Positions 45,728 through 56,432 of a DNA stretch of 64,000 nt are shown here, piece by piece; position 1 is the stretch's first letter, and each line of letters begins with the position of its first letter. A model generated the notes under the pieces. The model searched no databases. It was not told the origin of the DNA and saw only the letters and a program-made list of their open reading frames with translations. The position numbers were made by a program, and so were the translations under genes. Source of the DNA: Taxillus chinensis (Eukaryota > Streptophyta > Magnoliopsida > Santalales > Loranthaceae); contig CM042088.1 of the NCBI GenBank assembly GCA_023512835.1, forward strand, positions 16,110,986 to 16,174,985, given 5' to 3'.

Positions 45728-46015
45728 ATGGTGATGCTCAAACTCTTTCCACGCCAAACCAAAGCACTTAGACAATTGCATAAGGGTTTGGTGCGCCGTT
45801 ATGAGGGGCCTTTCAAAGTACTTAAGAGAGTTGGGAAGGTCTCATACAAATTGGACCTCCCGACTAGCTTACGAAGGCATCCGGTGTTCTATGTTAGTTT
45901 GCTCAAGCCTTACCACGAAGACTTGGAAGATACGAGCAGACAGTGGGCGGTGCGGACACTAATAGCATCAACAGGCAAGACCTACGACAAAGAGAGAGAA
46001 AATCCATTCTCGTAG
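45728..46015 (+). pseudogene. TE5 integrase C-terminal domain
   Basis: GDMVMLKLFPRQTKALRQL, RRYEGPFKVLKRVGKVSYKL and HPVFYVSLLKPYHED form the GPY/F-type module of gypsy integrases. A frameshift after about 45930 separates it from the chromodomain. Confidence 0.88.
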
Positions 46016-46227
46016 AGTCATGCCAAGAAGAGGCGTAGATCCAAGCCGGGTGGAGTACTACGTCCAATGGAAGAATAGGCCAGTTGAAGAGGCAAGCCGG
46101 GAGAAGGAAGAGGATCTGGGGCAATTCTCCAAGGAGATTGAAGCATACCGGGAAGAGACCGAATGCTACATCCAACAGTTCGATGGGTTCGAGGAAGCCG
46201 AAAACGCAACGAGGACGCTACGAAATC
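46016..46227 (+). pseudogene. TE5 chromodomain
   Basis: RVMPRRGVDPSRVEYYVQWK, then EEASREKEEDLGQFSKEIEA: the beta-strand/WK...W-E helix pattern of chromoviral chromodomains, although the usual TWE is lost. Chromodomains direct integration to heterochromatin marks. Confidence 0.8.
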
Positions 46228-46240
46228 GGGTGGGGGAGAA
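46228..46240 (+). promoter_or_regulatory. TE5 polypurine tract
   Basis: GGGTGGGGGAGAA directly before the 3' LTR; almost the same tract occurs in the TRIM-like element (minus strand GGGTGGAGGAGAA). Confidence 0.85.
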
Positions 46241-46622
46241 TGTCACGGACCGAGGCTTATGCTAGCACACTTAGGCCATTTGGGGTATTTCCTCCTTGTA
46301 AAGTGTTGTACTTACTTATAGAGTAAGTTGTAGAGATTTTAGATTTCGATCATATATGATGTCTCCTAGTGACATAGCCGGAAAAGTGTTAACATCTATA
46401 TGTAGGGGAGTGATATTGTAAAGCTTTCAAGCAATCAATACAATCGTTTGTTGCCTTCGTTCAATCATTTTTCCGCTAAACGCTTCCCTACACAATTGCT
46501 TTACAATGGATCGATGGGTTCCGATCCAAATGCAACGAGTTAGGCTGACCTAGCGTTCCTTCATACGGGTGGGAACTAGGTGCCGCATGGGTTAAGCTAC
46601 TATAAAGGTTGACCCCGTGACA
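46241..46622 (+). repeat. TE5 3' LTR
   Basis: 382 bp, TGTCACGG to CCGTGACA, closely matching the 5' LTR. Confidence 0.9.
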
Positions 46623-46883
46623 CCTGAGACTAGTAGAGGACTTTCTTTCAGGAGGATGTGTCCACTACTTTAATGTATGATCTAGTATTGTATTCTGTAT
46701 TGATTATGTATTGTATCCCGGATATGAGTCCGTGGATAGTTGTATTTGCATGTTTTTTGTGTGATGTGATGTCTGTATGACTGATTGACCTACAGTATGT
46801 ATAATGATGTATGGGAAGGTACAGGCTTACCCTCAATGTATAACTGTACAGGTTTGCATGTTTGAGACAGACCCGGCGTATAG
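46623..46883 (+). repeat. TE4 5' LTR, segment 2
   Basis: Non-coding remainder between TE5 and the TRIM-like element (GTATTGTATTCTGTATTG, GTACAGGCTTACC). No gene seen. Confidence 0.55.
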
Positions 46884-47296
46884 TGTCACGGGGTCGGGTT
46901 TCTGCGCCTCTCAACCCATTGCGGCACTTAGCTTCTCTATCCACGGTCCGCTAAGTTTAGCCTTTAAGGGTTGAAGCACATGTAGACTGGTTTTGCCCTG
47001 CCACTGGGCTCATCAGGAGAACGGCTCCAGTTCCCGACCAGTTTGTGTAAGGATGGCCAAATCCCTTCTTCAACGTCAAGTCCTCGACTAGCGTCGTGCT
47101 CCCCGCATTCAACCGGGTCGGCACGTCTGAACTCCGAAGGGGTTCCATCCGTTTTCCTCCACGAACTGCCTGGAACCTTCCGCTGCGCACCATCTACGCT
47201 TTCAACCAACCCCTCTCCTTTACGTAGCACGAATACATTCCTGAATCGTGCCACTAAGAAACGTCCCGCCAGCACCACGCTGCTCGGGTCGTGACA
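46884..47296 (-). repeat. TRIM-like element 3' LTR
   Basis: 413 bp, TGTCACGGGG to GGGTCGTGACA; matches 47692-48105 with few substitutions. Confidence 0.9.
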
Positions 47297-47691
47297 TTCT
47301 CCTCCACCCAATCCTCGCAACGCCCTCGTTGCGCTTGTCGACATCGCTTCCCCGCCAGGCGATGGCATCGTTACCTCGACGCCCTCCCACTCGCCCAATG
47401 TCAAATGCTTGGACATCGCTTCCCCGCAGGTTGCAACACCTTTACCAAGATGCTCGCCCACTCGCCCAATGTCCAAAGGATAGGAGGCTTCCAAGATCGC
47501 TCCGACGCGCTCCTTCGTACTCCCTTGCCCAACTCTGTATCACACTCTAGGATACTCTAACTCTATGGACGCGAGACGTGCAAGACACTATCGGTCGACT
47601 CACCTCTGTGAGCTCCCACCTTGGGATCACGCTACTCACGAGAGTGCTCGGCGAGTCTTCAGGATACGGGCCGATTCGGCTCTGATACCAC
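47297..47691 (-). repeat. TRIM-like element internal region with 72-bp direct repeats
   Basis: Holds PPT and PBS at its ends. ACATCGCTTCCCCGC occurs at 47341 and 47413, and CTCGCCCAATGTC at 47390 and 47461, an imperfect tandem duplication of about 72 bp. No ORF of note. Confidence 0.8.
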
Positions 47692-48105
47692 TTGTCACGG
47701 GGTCAGGTTTCTGCGCCTCTCAACCCATTGCGGCACTTAGCTTCTCTATCCACGGTCCGCTAAGTTTAGCCTTTAAGGGTTGAAGCGCACGTAGACTGGT
47801 TTCGCCCTGCCACTGGGCTCATCAGGAGAACGGCTCCAGTTCCCGACCAGTTTGTGTAAGGATGGCCAAATCCCTTCTTCAATGTCAAGTCCTCGACTAG
47901 CGGCGTGCTCCCCGCATTCAACCAGGTCAGCACATCTGAACTCCGAAGGGGTTCCATCCGTTTTCCTCCACGAACCGCCTGGAACCTTCCGCTGCGCACC
48001 ATCTACGCTTTCAACCAACCCCTCTCCTTTACGTAGCACGAATACATTCCTGAATCGTGCCACTAAGAAACGTCCCGCCAGCACCACGCTGCTCGGGTCG
48101 TGACA
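47692..48105 (-). repeat. TRIM-like element 5' LTR
   Basis: 414 bp, next to the minus-strand PBS at 47678-47689. Confidence 0.9.
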
Positions 48106-48209
48106 GTAGTCTCTATTGGTGCTTGTAACCAACCCCTTGACCTTTCAGGTGTGGGCAGGGGGAAGTCATGTTCCTGGTTTCGGGTTCCTTGAAATTTAGG
48201 GGCATGACA
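48106..48209 (+). repeat. TE4 5' LTR, 3' end
   Basis: Ends GAAATTTAGGGGCATGACA, a typical gypsy LTR end, directly before a PBS. Confidence 0.75.
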
Positions 48210-48212
48210 AGT

Positions 48213-48224
48213 TGGTATCAGAGC
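48213..48224 (+). promoter_or_regulatory. TE4 PBS (tRNA-iMet)
   Basis: TGGTATCAGAGC three bases after the LTR end; sets TE4 on the plus strand. Confidence 0.85.
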
Positions 48225-48241
48225 ATGTTCTAGTGGACCTA

Positions 48242-49789
48242 TGTCACACCCCGAATTTCCAACCCGAGGAAACCAGTTCGTGACTCCTCTATACCCACCC
48301 AGTGGGCAAGGGGTTGGGTTAAACGATACCACACAGAACATCACAATTTAATATAAATAATGTCCATAAGCCAAACCACATGTCTTTATTAAATTCAAAA
48401 CTCTTTTACATCATTTTCCCAGTGGGGTTACATTAGTTCCTCAAAATAACACAATATAAAAAGCAACAAAACAAATAACACGGTCTTCCACCTTGGTGTT
48501 CCACCTAACGCCTGTAGATTCCTGAAAAGACACAAAACACAATAGGAGGGGAGAGCAACCATAGCTTAGTAGGGATCATGTCTCCCCAACCCATCTCATG
48601 CTCCTAGCATCTACATGATAACGTGCACAAGTGTTGTGTCGTGGCAATAGTACAGAAATAGGTTATTATCAACATTTATAATTAAGGCAACACATAAGCA
48701 AACTATATCAGCAAACACAACCATAACCATAGCCACACAGGCTACCACAACCGCAGTCACACAGGCCACCACAATTCGACAGCCACACAGGTTACCACAG
48801 TTTTATAGCCACACAAACTACCACAGTTCCACATAACACATTTTCAAGCATAACGCAATGATACATATTCACAACACATCAATCAACACATATATTCAAC
48901 ATCTAACACACAATTCATATTTGGCTCAAGTTCACAGAATGCATTCCCAACCACAACTCTCCTATAGTTCTCAAGGTTTCCCACGAGACTCTACCGCAAT
49001 ACTAACACGAACGAACGCGACCACACCACGAAACAAACCCTTAAGCCCCACTAACCTTGGACTCATCAACATACACAAGCATAACCTGCCATTGAAGGCC
49101 AACATTCATATAGGAGATCACACCTATATGAATTTACATATATATAAACATAAAACATCTACAAATCGTCTACCTCAAGACCTAACCCTAGAATAGGTTC
49201 AAGAAGCACAGAATCCCTGCCTCAAAATTAAGGGAACTCAGAGCTCCACCTTGAAGGATCTTCACTTGCACCTCACCTTTCTCTAATAGACGTCACCCTC
49301 TCCAAGAACGCAGCAACAACAATCGCACCAACGACGATCTCTATCTCTCTATCTCTCTCTGACGGCTTCCAAACGAACAAAACCCTAAAATTACAAAACA
49401 GAAAATCATATCAAAAATATGTTGCCACAAAGTCAACATCGACCAAAAACACTCGGGATCGACCACATCAACTAACCTTTCTCGTGTCGATCAAACACCC
49501 ACGTCGACCCATCTTCACATCGCACAAGGTCGACCTACAGCTAGGTCAACCACATCAACCTCATGTCGACCACTTTTTTGCGTCAACCAACACACAAGGG
49601 ACCACTTTTCCTCCCCAGAATCCCCGCAAGGGGCGCTGCCTCCTTGACTCCTGCTCGCTAACTAGCTAGTGAGACCTCCGCCAAGGCGCTTCGCCCTCGG
49701 ACTCCCGCTAACCATCTGGGCAAGAGTCCTTGCCCACACACACACATATAAATAACTAACTCATCTAATCCCAAACATGAATCATTACA
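48242..49789 (-). repeat. Solo LTR (gypsy-type) in the TE4 leader
   Basis: 1548 bp, TGTCACACCCCG to CATTACA, target duplication ACCTA (48237-48241 and 49790-49794). On the minus strand it ends AAATTCGGGGTGTGACA, the usual gypsy LTR 3' end, hence minus. Contains repeated GTCGACC-like words (49430-49590). It lies only 17 bp past the TE4 PBS. No gene inside. Confidence 0.9.
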
Positions 49790-49794
49790 ACCTA

Positions 49795-50209
49795 GGCTAG
49801 TGAGGGGTGGTTAATTGATTCCATGTGACTTGGAAAACTGTAGGGAGGGTGCCTGATCAACGTCGTCCTTACATGTGTTTTAGGTTATTTTGGTGTCAGT
49901 TAGATCATCGTAGGAGCATATATGGGGATGGATGGTATGATTGTGTACATATAGGGCACTAGATTATCTTTGTATGTGATATGATTGTATTGGTGCCAGG
50001 ATGGCACGTGGTTGTGATGTCAAGGCTTGATTTGGTCCTATGTACCCTAAGGGGTGACATGATGCTAGATGCATGGTTGTGGACCTACGGGTCGTGTGGA
50101 CCTACGTGTTTTGTGGCGAAAACCTACAGGTTGGTTTGTGCCTTTGATGGCTATTTGTGCTAGTAGTGCTAGCATTGATTATTTGTTGTTTATTGTTATG
50201 AACAGCGTA
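49795..50209 (+). other. TE4 leader (remainder)
   Basis: Non-coding stretch between the solo LTR and the gag ATG; nothing recognised. Confidence 0.5.
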
Positions 50210-51476
50210 ATGGCACCACCGAGGAGAGTTGTTTGAGGCCAGGGTCCAGCAGAGGAGCCCACGATAGAGTCTGGGCAGCAGAGCCCATAGCAAAGTTCAC
50301 CAGCTCCCATTGTGGGACCTGATTTGGCACAGATGTTGCTTCATTTATAGGAGGCCATACAGGGTATGTAGGGCTTGATGAGGGATATGGCTAGGGAGGT
50401 GGATGAGCTAAAGAGACAGCAACAGTCACAGTAGCCACTGCAGCCTCAGTAGTAGGAGGCGAGGGTGTTGCAAGATGTGCACTAGCAGGAGCTCATGATA
50501 GAGATAGCACAACGAGAGGTGGACTAGGATGCAAAGTTTTTAAAACATGCACCCAGGACTTTTGAGGATGGTTCACGACCAGAGGCAGCTGAGGATTGGA
50601 TTAGGTGGACAGATGACATCTTTGAGATGGTTGGGGTGCTAAATGAGGCGAGAGTGCGAGTGGTAACGCACTATCTATTGGGTGGCCCATGTGGGTGGTG
50701 AGAGTCCACGAGAGCTGTCCATGGCAGTCAGCTGAGCTAGAGCAAGTTTTAGAGCTCTTCTTTGGAGAGTATTTTCACAGTTTATTGCAGTATACATGAT
50801 GAAGAAAGTATTATGCTCTTGTGTAGGGTAACAAGACTATGGGTGAGTATGTGCAAGCCTTTACAGAGTTGGGGCAGTTTGCACTTGAAGCTTGGGCAAA
50901 GGAATCCCGTAAGATGTAAGACTTTATTCAGGGCTTGAAGCCATCTTTGAAAAATAAACTATAACCGATGGAGTTGACTAACTACAGGGAGGCGGTCAAC
51001 AAAGCAATCATTATTGAGTGAGGTCAGGATCAGGCGAGAGCCTAAAGATCGGAAGGTTCGGTAGGCCTGAGCAAGAAGAGACGGAGTGGGGAGAGTAGTG
51101 CGGCTCACCTTGAAAGGAGGCAGGCACGAGGGGTTTTCACTAGGCGGTGAGACCCAATGAGAGTTTAGCCAGTAGGAGGTCAGGTACCTATTGGAGTTGT
51201 GGATTGACCGGGCATTTATCGAGAGACTGCCCAAGGAAAAAGATGATATGCTACCGATGCGGGAAATTGGGGCATGGAGCTAGGGGATGTTCTACCCATA
51301 GCTCGACTAGTAGTGTAGGCCCTCGTCCGAGAGAGCAAGGATAGAGGAGTGGAGCTCCATTTCGAGAGGTTGGTGCCGCCATCACAGAGTACTCGGACAC
51401 GACTTGCGGTGTAGCGACCTCAGCGAGACATGCAGGGTCATGTTGACTAGCGGGCAAGGTCCCGATAAGCTAGGCT
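50210..51476 (+). pseudogene. TE4 gag, riddled with stop codons
   Basis: ATG at 50210 (MAPPRRVV then TGA). Readable pieces include DLAQMLLHL, REVDELKRQQQSQ, FEDGSRPEAAEDWIRWTDDI and AFTELGQFALEAWAKES-like sequence, a Retrotrans_gag domain. Nearly every stop is TAG where CAG is expected. The C-terminus has tandem knuckles: WSCGLTGHLSRDC with its first Cys changed to Tyr (about 51189-51230) and intact CYRCGKLGHGARGC (51249-51290). Confidence 0.82.
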
Positions 51477-52008
51477 AGTGCCAATGTGCCACGGGGGAGG
51501 ACTTTTGCCATTACTAGTAGGGAGGCAAGAGGTGCCACTAGTGGACGAGTCGGGACCGGGACCTTCGGTGGTGAGAGGTACCATTATCATTTGTCATACT
51601 ATCTGTTTAGTTTTGATTAATACTAGTGTTACCCATTCTTTTATCTTGCTTGCTATGGTGGTTGGGTTGGAGTTAGATTAGGAGACTGTTAGTTAATCTT
51701 TGATGGTCACTTCACCTCTAGGTGGAATTGTGATACTTTAGAATATCTGGCGTGCCTGTAGGGTAACACTTGGGGGCGTTAACCTATTGTGTGATTTCTA
51801 CATCATAGAGTTAGATGATTTTGACGTTATCTTGGGTATGGAATGGTTGGCTTTTATGGAGGCCAAGATTGATTGTTTTCAATGGTGTATGACGTTCCTC
51901 ACACCAGAGGGCACTCGGGGTGTCTTTGTGGGTGAGTTGACTGAGGAGGCATGCAGGTTGGGACCTTTGAGGCATGCATGGGGTGATGTGACCCACTAGT
52001 TAGCCAGC
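51477..52008 (+). pseudogene. TE4 aspartic protease, catalytic Asp lost
   Basis: LINTSVTHSFILLAMVVGLE stands where the family has a DTGA-S-HSFI motif, so Asp is Asn and Gly is Val. The second half, FYIIELDDFDVILGMEWLA, is well conserved. G-to-A at the catalytic Asp inactivates it. Confidence 0.83.
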
Positions 52009-52656
52009 TTGATGTTGGTTGATGGGAGGAGAGAGGGGAAGGCTGTTTTGCCACCCATTATGGATCAATTCCCAAATGTGTTTCTAGAGGGCTTAGTCAG
52101 TTTGCCACCCATGAGTTGTTGCCAGGAACAACACCTATTAGGTTGGCGGCCTACAGGATGGCACCGACGGAGCTCAGAGAGCTCAAGAGGCTGATGGATG
52201 ATCTGTTGGCGCAAGGCTTTATCAAGCGGAGTAGCTCACCGTGGGGCGCTCAAGTGTTATTTGCCAAGAAGGCAGGTGGTTGGCTTCGGTTATGTATAGA
52301 CTATCGAAAGATGAACCAGGTGACTGTGAAGAACAGGTATCCCTTGCCAAGGATTAATGATTTGTTCGACCAATTTCGAGGTGTGAGGTGGTTTTCCAAG
52401 ATAGACTTGAGGTCTGGATACCATCAGTTGAAGGTTATGGAGGTAAATATCCCTAAGACAGCATTCAGTTGTCGTTATGGGCATTATGAGTGGCTCGTGA
52501 TGCCATTTGGGCTTACGAATGCTCCAACGATGCTTATGGGATTAATGAACTAGGTGTTTGCTTCATATTTAGATATGTTCTTTGTGGTGTTCATTAACGA
52601 TATTTTGGTCTATTCAGTGACCGAGAGAGAGCATAAGGAGCATTTGCAGGTTGTGT
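52009..52656 (+). pseudogene. TE4 reverse transcriptase, first part (cut by CACTA)
   Basis: [80 protein letters not shown] and [15 protein letters not shown]. The catalytic FIDD box reads FIND (52590-52601), another G-to-A Asp-to-Asn change; a TAG stop precedes it. The frame stops at the CACTA insertion inside VVLQAL. Confidence 0.9.
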
Positions 52657-52892
52657 TACCACTACAAGAAATCAGGCCTATGGTAACATCAAAGGATAAC
52701 AATATTGAAAGAGTATTACAATAGGTAGATATTAAAATAAATTCGTGTGGCAGTAGCTTGGATTGGAATGGGCACAAAATATTTTTGGTACGCAGGATAT
52801 TTTGGGTGAAATGAAAGTGTTACCGACACCGAAATTAAATCCCTCTCTTTACTTCGACGTCATACACTACTCTATCTTATATCGATGAATAC

Positions 52893-53005
<113 letters not shown>

Positions 53006-53029
53006 AGTGTCAGACAATTTGGGCGTTAG

Positions 53030-54062
53030 GTTTTCTTATTTCTTACAGCGCGATGGGAGGACTTCATATGTTCTAGGGCTTCGACGACGGCCTCCTTTAA
53101 AGGAAGGTCTCGGTTCAGCAACGGCCCCTTAACACGGCAACGCTCTTGTGACGCTTGCCCTTTTTGCCTAGCGGTGGGATCTTCTGCCTGCTCGGGGTGA
53201 ATCCACCGGGCCCTCTGGGATCTGGCTCTTTCTCGACGGCAATCACCTCCGGTGCATCGGCGGACACCGGCGATGGTATTCCAGGCTTCTCCGGCCGTGA
53301 CGGTCCTTTTACCAAGGTGGCGCGGTGGGGGATGCCTCCGCTCTCGCATAAGGGTTCGTCCGACCCGCCCGTGACGGCACAGGGCTCTGGGCCTTCACTG
53401 CATGTGTCCACAAACTCGGATCTGTCAGGTAAGTCTGGCCCCACCTCTCTGCTTATTTCTTCATCTACTCCGGCAGGATTGTCTAGCATAACTAATGGTT
53501 TGTTGGGTGATAAGGCGTCTCTAGTTGCTTTTTGTGCTAATAACGTATTTGTTGCTTGTCTTGTCCCTTTGAGTGTGTCTGATTTATCTTTGCCTGTTGA
53601 TGTGTATGATCATGCCACTTATTCTCGCTATCTCACATAATTCGGTTGCTCCATCTATGGGCCTAGTGAATAGTCCATTACGAACTCATGTCCATGGTTT
53701 ATCAGACACTCGTGTTGTTCATCTCTCTACTAATGAACACTTATTATTAAATGCTTTATCTCCTTTGTTGGATGTTATGCGCTAAATGGTCCACAATCCT
53801 AATGCTCCTAATTAGGCTATCCGTTTTTCTTTGATTGAGAGTAAGTGTTTTATTATTGATTTATTTCTTTGTGGGTGTCACTCTAGCTACAAATCTATTT
53901 CTGATGGAGTGCTCAAGAATGGGGGTCTCTCTAGCTACAAACCCATTTGCAATATATTTATATTTTAAAAAACTAATCAGTATTAATTTTGATTATAGGG
54001 GTGACTCTAAAATTCGTACTGGAGCTGATGAACGTGAAGGATTTAACCCTAGCTCACGTTAA
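53030..54062 (+). other. Unrecognised ORF-bearing stretch inside CACTA
   Basis: GC-richer than the rest of the transposon. The longest frame, 53155-53640 (161 aa), is Gly/Pro/Ser-rich at first (GGIFCLLGVNPPGPLGSGS), then NNVFVACLVPLSVSDLSLPV. Later frames (53573-53785, 53835-54062) have coherent pieces (HLSTNEHLLLNALSPLLDV). It could be a third captured gene or a degraded LINE-type ORF; I do not recognise it. Confidence 0.3.
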
Positions 54063-54749
54063 GAGTCACTTATAGGTATGTATGCTTATCTTATTCTTCT
54101 TTTTTTAATTCTAAGGGGAAATGAGCTGTATCAGTACTATTTTTGGGTAATATTTGATTTTTGTGAGTAAGGAGTGCATATACAAGCCCATGGAATCTAT
54201 AAATTGAGGCAAACAAAAACTAAAGGAATGTAAACATAATACAATAACAAAACGGTTATTGTGAGTGCAGCTTTTGAAATTGCTTTCCTAATTAAGGTTC
54301 AGGTATGTTTTCCTTTTCATTTTCTTTATGTTAACCTTTGGACCTCAACATACTGTCTTTTGGTTTTTGAATTTGTATCAGTTTTAGTTTAGGGATGGTG
54401 TCAAGGAATGAATTCGATTTTTTTGTTTTTTCTTTCTTTTTTTAGTTTTGGTTTTTTTAATGGAAAACTCACTAAAATTCATATACTTGTCATCTCTGAT
54501 TCAGTCTCTGTTTTTTTAAGTAAATGAAAAAAATTAAGCCAGTTTTGATATGATTTGCAGTGGAAGAGACAAAATTGAAACTCTAGAACAAGTTAAACTT
54601 AACTCCTATCTTCTCCATTTTCTTGTCTTTCCTTTCGTTCATCTCTACTCATTTCTTGTCTACTGCAAAATAGATGCATTTAGTTGGAAAGGACTTGTAC
54701 ATATAAATATAATGAATTAATGATGTACTGGGTTGAGGTTAACTGAAGT

Positions 54750-54963
54750 ACTAAACGTTATGGGTTCTGAGAATATTTTACTTTAAGTAAGCTGAACAAA
54801 CTACGTTGAAGCTCGATCTTGATGGGATTGTTGTGATTAGTGGAGATGATCCAAACACTAAACGTTATGGGTTCTGAGAATATTTTACTTTAAGTAAGCT
54901 GAACAAACTACGTTGAAGCTCGACCTTGATGGGATTGTTGTGATTAGTGGAGATGATCCAAAC
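54750..54963 (+). repeat. 107-bp tandem duplication inside CACTA
   Basis: Two copies (54750-54856 and 54857-54963) differ at one base seen (GATCTTG versus GACCTTG). Each includes the phosphofructokinase-like exon start and what looks like flanking intron. Confidence 0.92.
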
Positions 54964-54990
54964 ATGAACGCCTACCTTCTGCAGAATACT
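54896..54990 (+). pseudogene. Captured fragment resembling PPi-dependent phosphofructokinase (PFP)
   Basis: The second duplicate reads LKLDLDGIVVISGDDPNMNA followed by YLL. Plant PFP subunits have a LDGLVVIGGDDSNTNA block in their substrate-binding core, and match here is close over about 20 residues (GG changed to SG, SNTN to PNMN). The first duplicate (54793-54856) repeats the first part. Only one exon piece is seen; it cannot make an enzyme. Identity is from remembered motif, so moderate confidence. Confidence 0.6.
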
Positions 54991-55677
54991 TCCGGTATTA
55001 TAAATCTGGTGCCAAATTCATGTTTCATATGTTTGAATTGGTGTCAATGTGATGCATTTGTTGTATTATACATGTTGACAATGGGATGAACCATTTCCTA
55101 TGAACAAGCTATTGCATGTAAAGCCCTTGCTTCATAGGAGAACATGCTTCATTGTCTTGCCTTTTCTTTCATTAACTAGTCTTTTGTGTGAAGAATGTAT
55201 TGTATGTGCATCCTGCTGCTATTCTCTTAGTTTTCCTCAGATGGACAAAGTGCCCACTGTGAGGTGGTCTAAACAAGACAGAGTTGTTTTATTAGGTATA
55301 TCTAACACTGATTTCATGTTTATTTATTTTATTTTGGAAAACTTTTTGCATTTCTAAATCAGAGATGTGAATTTAGATATCATCAAAACTGTGTCACAAT
55401 AGCTTGTCTTCTTTTCTTCTGCCCACAAAAATTGTAACTAATTTGTTTATAATATAATGTAATATTGCATTTGCAGATCACTCCCATTACCAACAGAGTA
55501 TAAAGCAGTTGAAGAAAGTAGCTCCTACTACAACATCATGCTAATGAAGATCACGATCCTACCTACATGACTGTTAAAATAGCTTGTTTTATGGCATCTA
55601 TGAAAAATATCTTTTTCAGTTGTGAACTTTTGGGTTTAAGAATTATTTTATCATATATTGTTTGATTGGTGGTGTAG

Positions 55678-55764
55678 CTCCTAGTATTAGTGCTTTGTCG
55701 TTAGAGGATAACATGCAATATTTTAATGTGATGATTATTGGTCCAACTCAATCTCCTTACGAAG
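55678..55764 (+). pseudogene. Captured UBC13-like (ubiquitin-conjugating E2) exon, upstream
   Basis: After an AG acceptor (55676-55677) the frame reads APSISALSLEDNMQYFNVMI followed by IGPTQSPYEG, matching the N-terminal third of plant UBC13-type E2 enzymes (ISAS..EDNMRYFNVMI.GPTQSPYEG). It ends at a GT donor (55765-55766). UBC13 makes Lys63-linked ubiquitin chains with a UEV partner; the catalytic Cys lies in a later exon that is not here. Confidence 0.87.
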
Positions 55765-56432
55765 GTGATTAGTTAACTAACATTGCTTATGTTCAAATAT
55801 ATTCCCTAATGGGTTTGTTATCTTTTTTGGGATTGATCCTGTAGTTGTGGAATTTAGAACACAATTCAATAAATAATAACACTTGCATGTTCAGTATCAT
55901 TTTTAATTTTTGGGTATCTTTTCCATGTCTGCACTCTGCACAAGTAGTAATATGCCGCTAGATTAGTTCATAATTATGAAGACTATTTTTTGTCTTACAT
56001 CTTTATGTTCTGATCATCTTATATATTTGTTAATTTGGTTTTCCTAGATTAGAAGAACACAGGATTTCAAGCTATAAGCTATCATTTGTAAAACGATGAT
56101 GGCCCATTTTCCATTTATTCTTGTACTCCTACTTGTATATGATGTTTCACTTATAAAAAAAACTTGTATATGATGTTTCATGAGCATAAACTTGTGTACA
56201 AATTCTGGCAGTTATATTGATGATTGTCTTAAATTTCTTATTTAAAGGATTTGACTGAATTCACTAAAGCTGAGTGATATAGACAATTGCTTGTATTCCT
56301 TTTGTGCTGATATATCACAGGATTTGAAGCATGTGTTATTGTCTCTTGTCCTCTCCTTTAAAAGATGTCTCCAGATAAATAATATTTCTATGTAATGACA
56401 TTTGATTTCTTTTGTTTTTAATGTCCCTTTAG
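55765..56432 (+). other. Retained intron between the captured UBC13-like exons
   Basis: Starts GT and ends AG (CCCTTTAG), AT-rich, 668 bp. Splicing it out joins GAAG to GAGGTG, giving YEGGVFK in frame. Its presence shows capture from genomic DNA, not from mRNA. Confidence 0.85.

Larger units (their letters stand above)
40476..46622 (+). mobile_element. TE5: Ty3/gypsy chromovirus, complete with degraded ORF
   Basis: LTRs of about 383 bp (TGTCACGG to CCGTGACA) flank gag, protease, RT, RNase H, integrase and a C-terminal chromodomain in gypsy order. PBS at 40862, PPT at 46228. It sits in the TE4 5' LTR and is interrupted by a solo LTR at 43759-44396. The 5-bp flanks are ACCCG (left) and CCTGA (right), no clean duplication; ACCCG/ACCTG would match with one change if the terminal A is shared. 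In-frame stops are almost all C-to-T or G-to-A changes. Chromodomain places it among chromoviruses; lineage within is not assigned. Confidence 0.9.
46884..48105 (-). mobile_element. TRIM-like non-autonomous LTR element
   Basis: Two near-identical 413-bp LTRs (TGTCACGG...TCGTGACA on the plus strand) enclose only 395 bp. Minus orientation is shown by PBS TGGTATCAGAGC (47678-47689, minus) and PPT GGGTGGAGGAGAA (47297-47309, minus). There is no coding capacity; long ORFs through the GC-rich LTRs on both strands are not conserved genes. Flanks are GTATAG and GTAGTC, so a clean TSD is not visible. LTR ends and PPT resemble TE5, so a chromovirus of that type may have mobilised it. Confidence 0.88.

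Noticed and set aside
46964..48132. Long ORFs on both strands (up to 176 aa) in the TRIM-like element
   Set aside because: They run through LTRs and are mirrored in both LTR copies; no protein domain; GC-rich sequence keeps frames open by chance.
55200..55330. Possible p23/CS-domain exon (KVPTVRWSKQDRVVLL)
   Set aside because: Resemblance covers too few residues and the rest of the domain is absent; not claimed.
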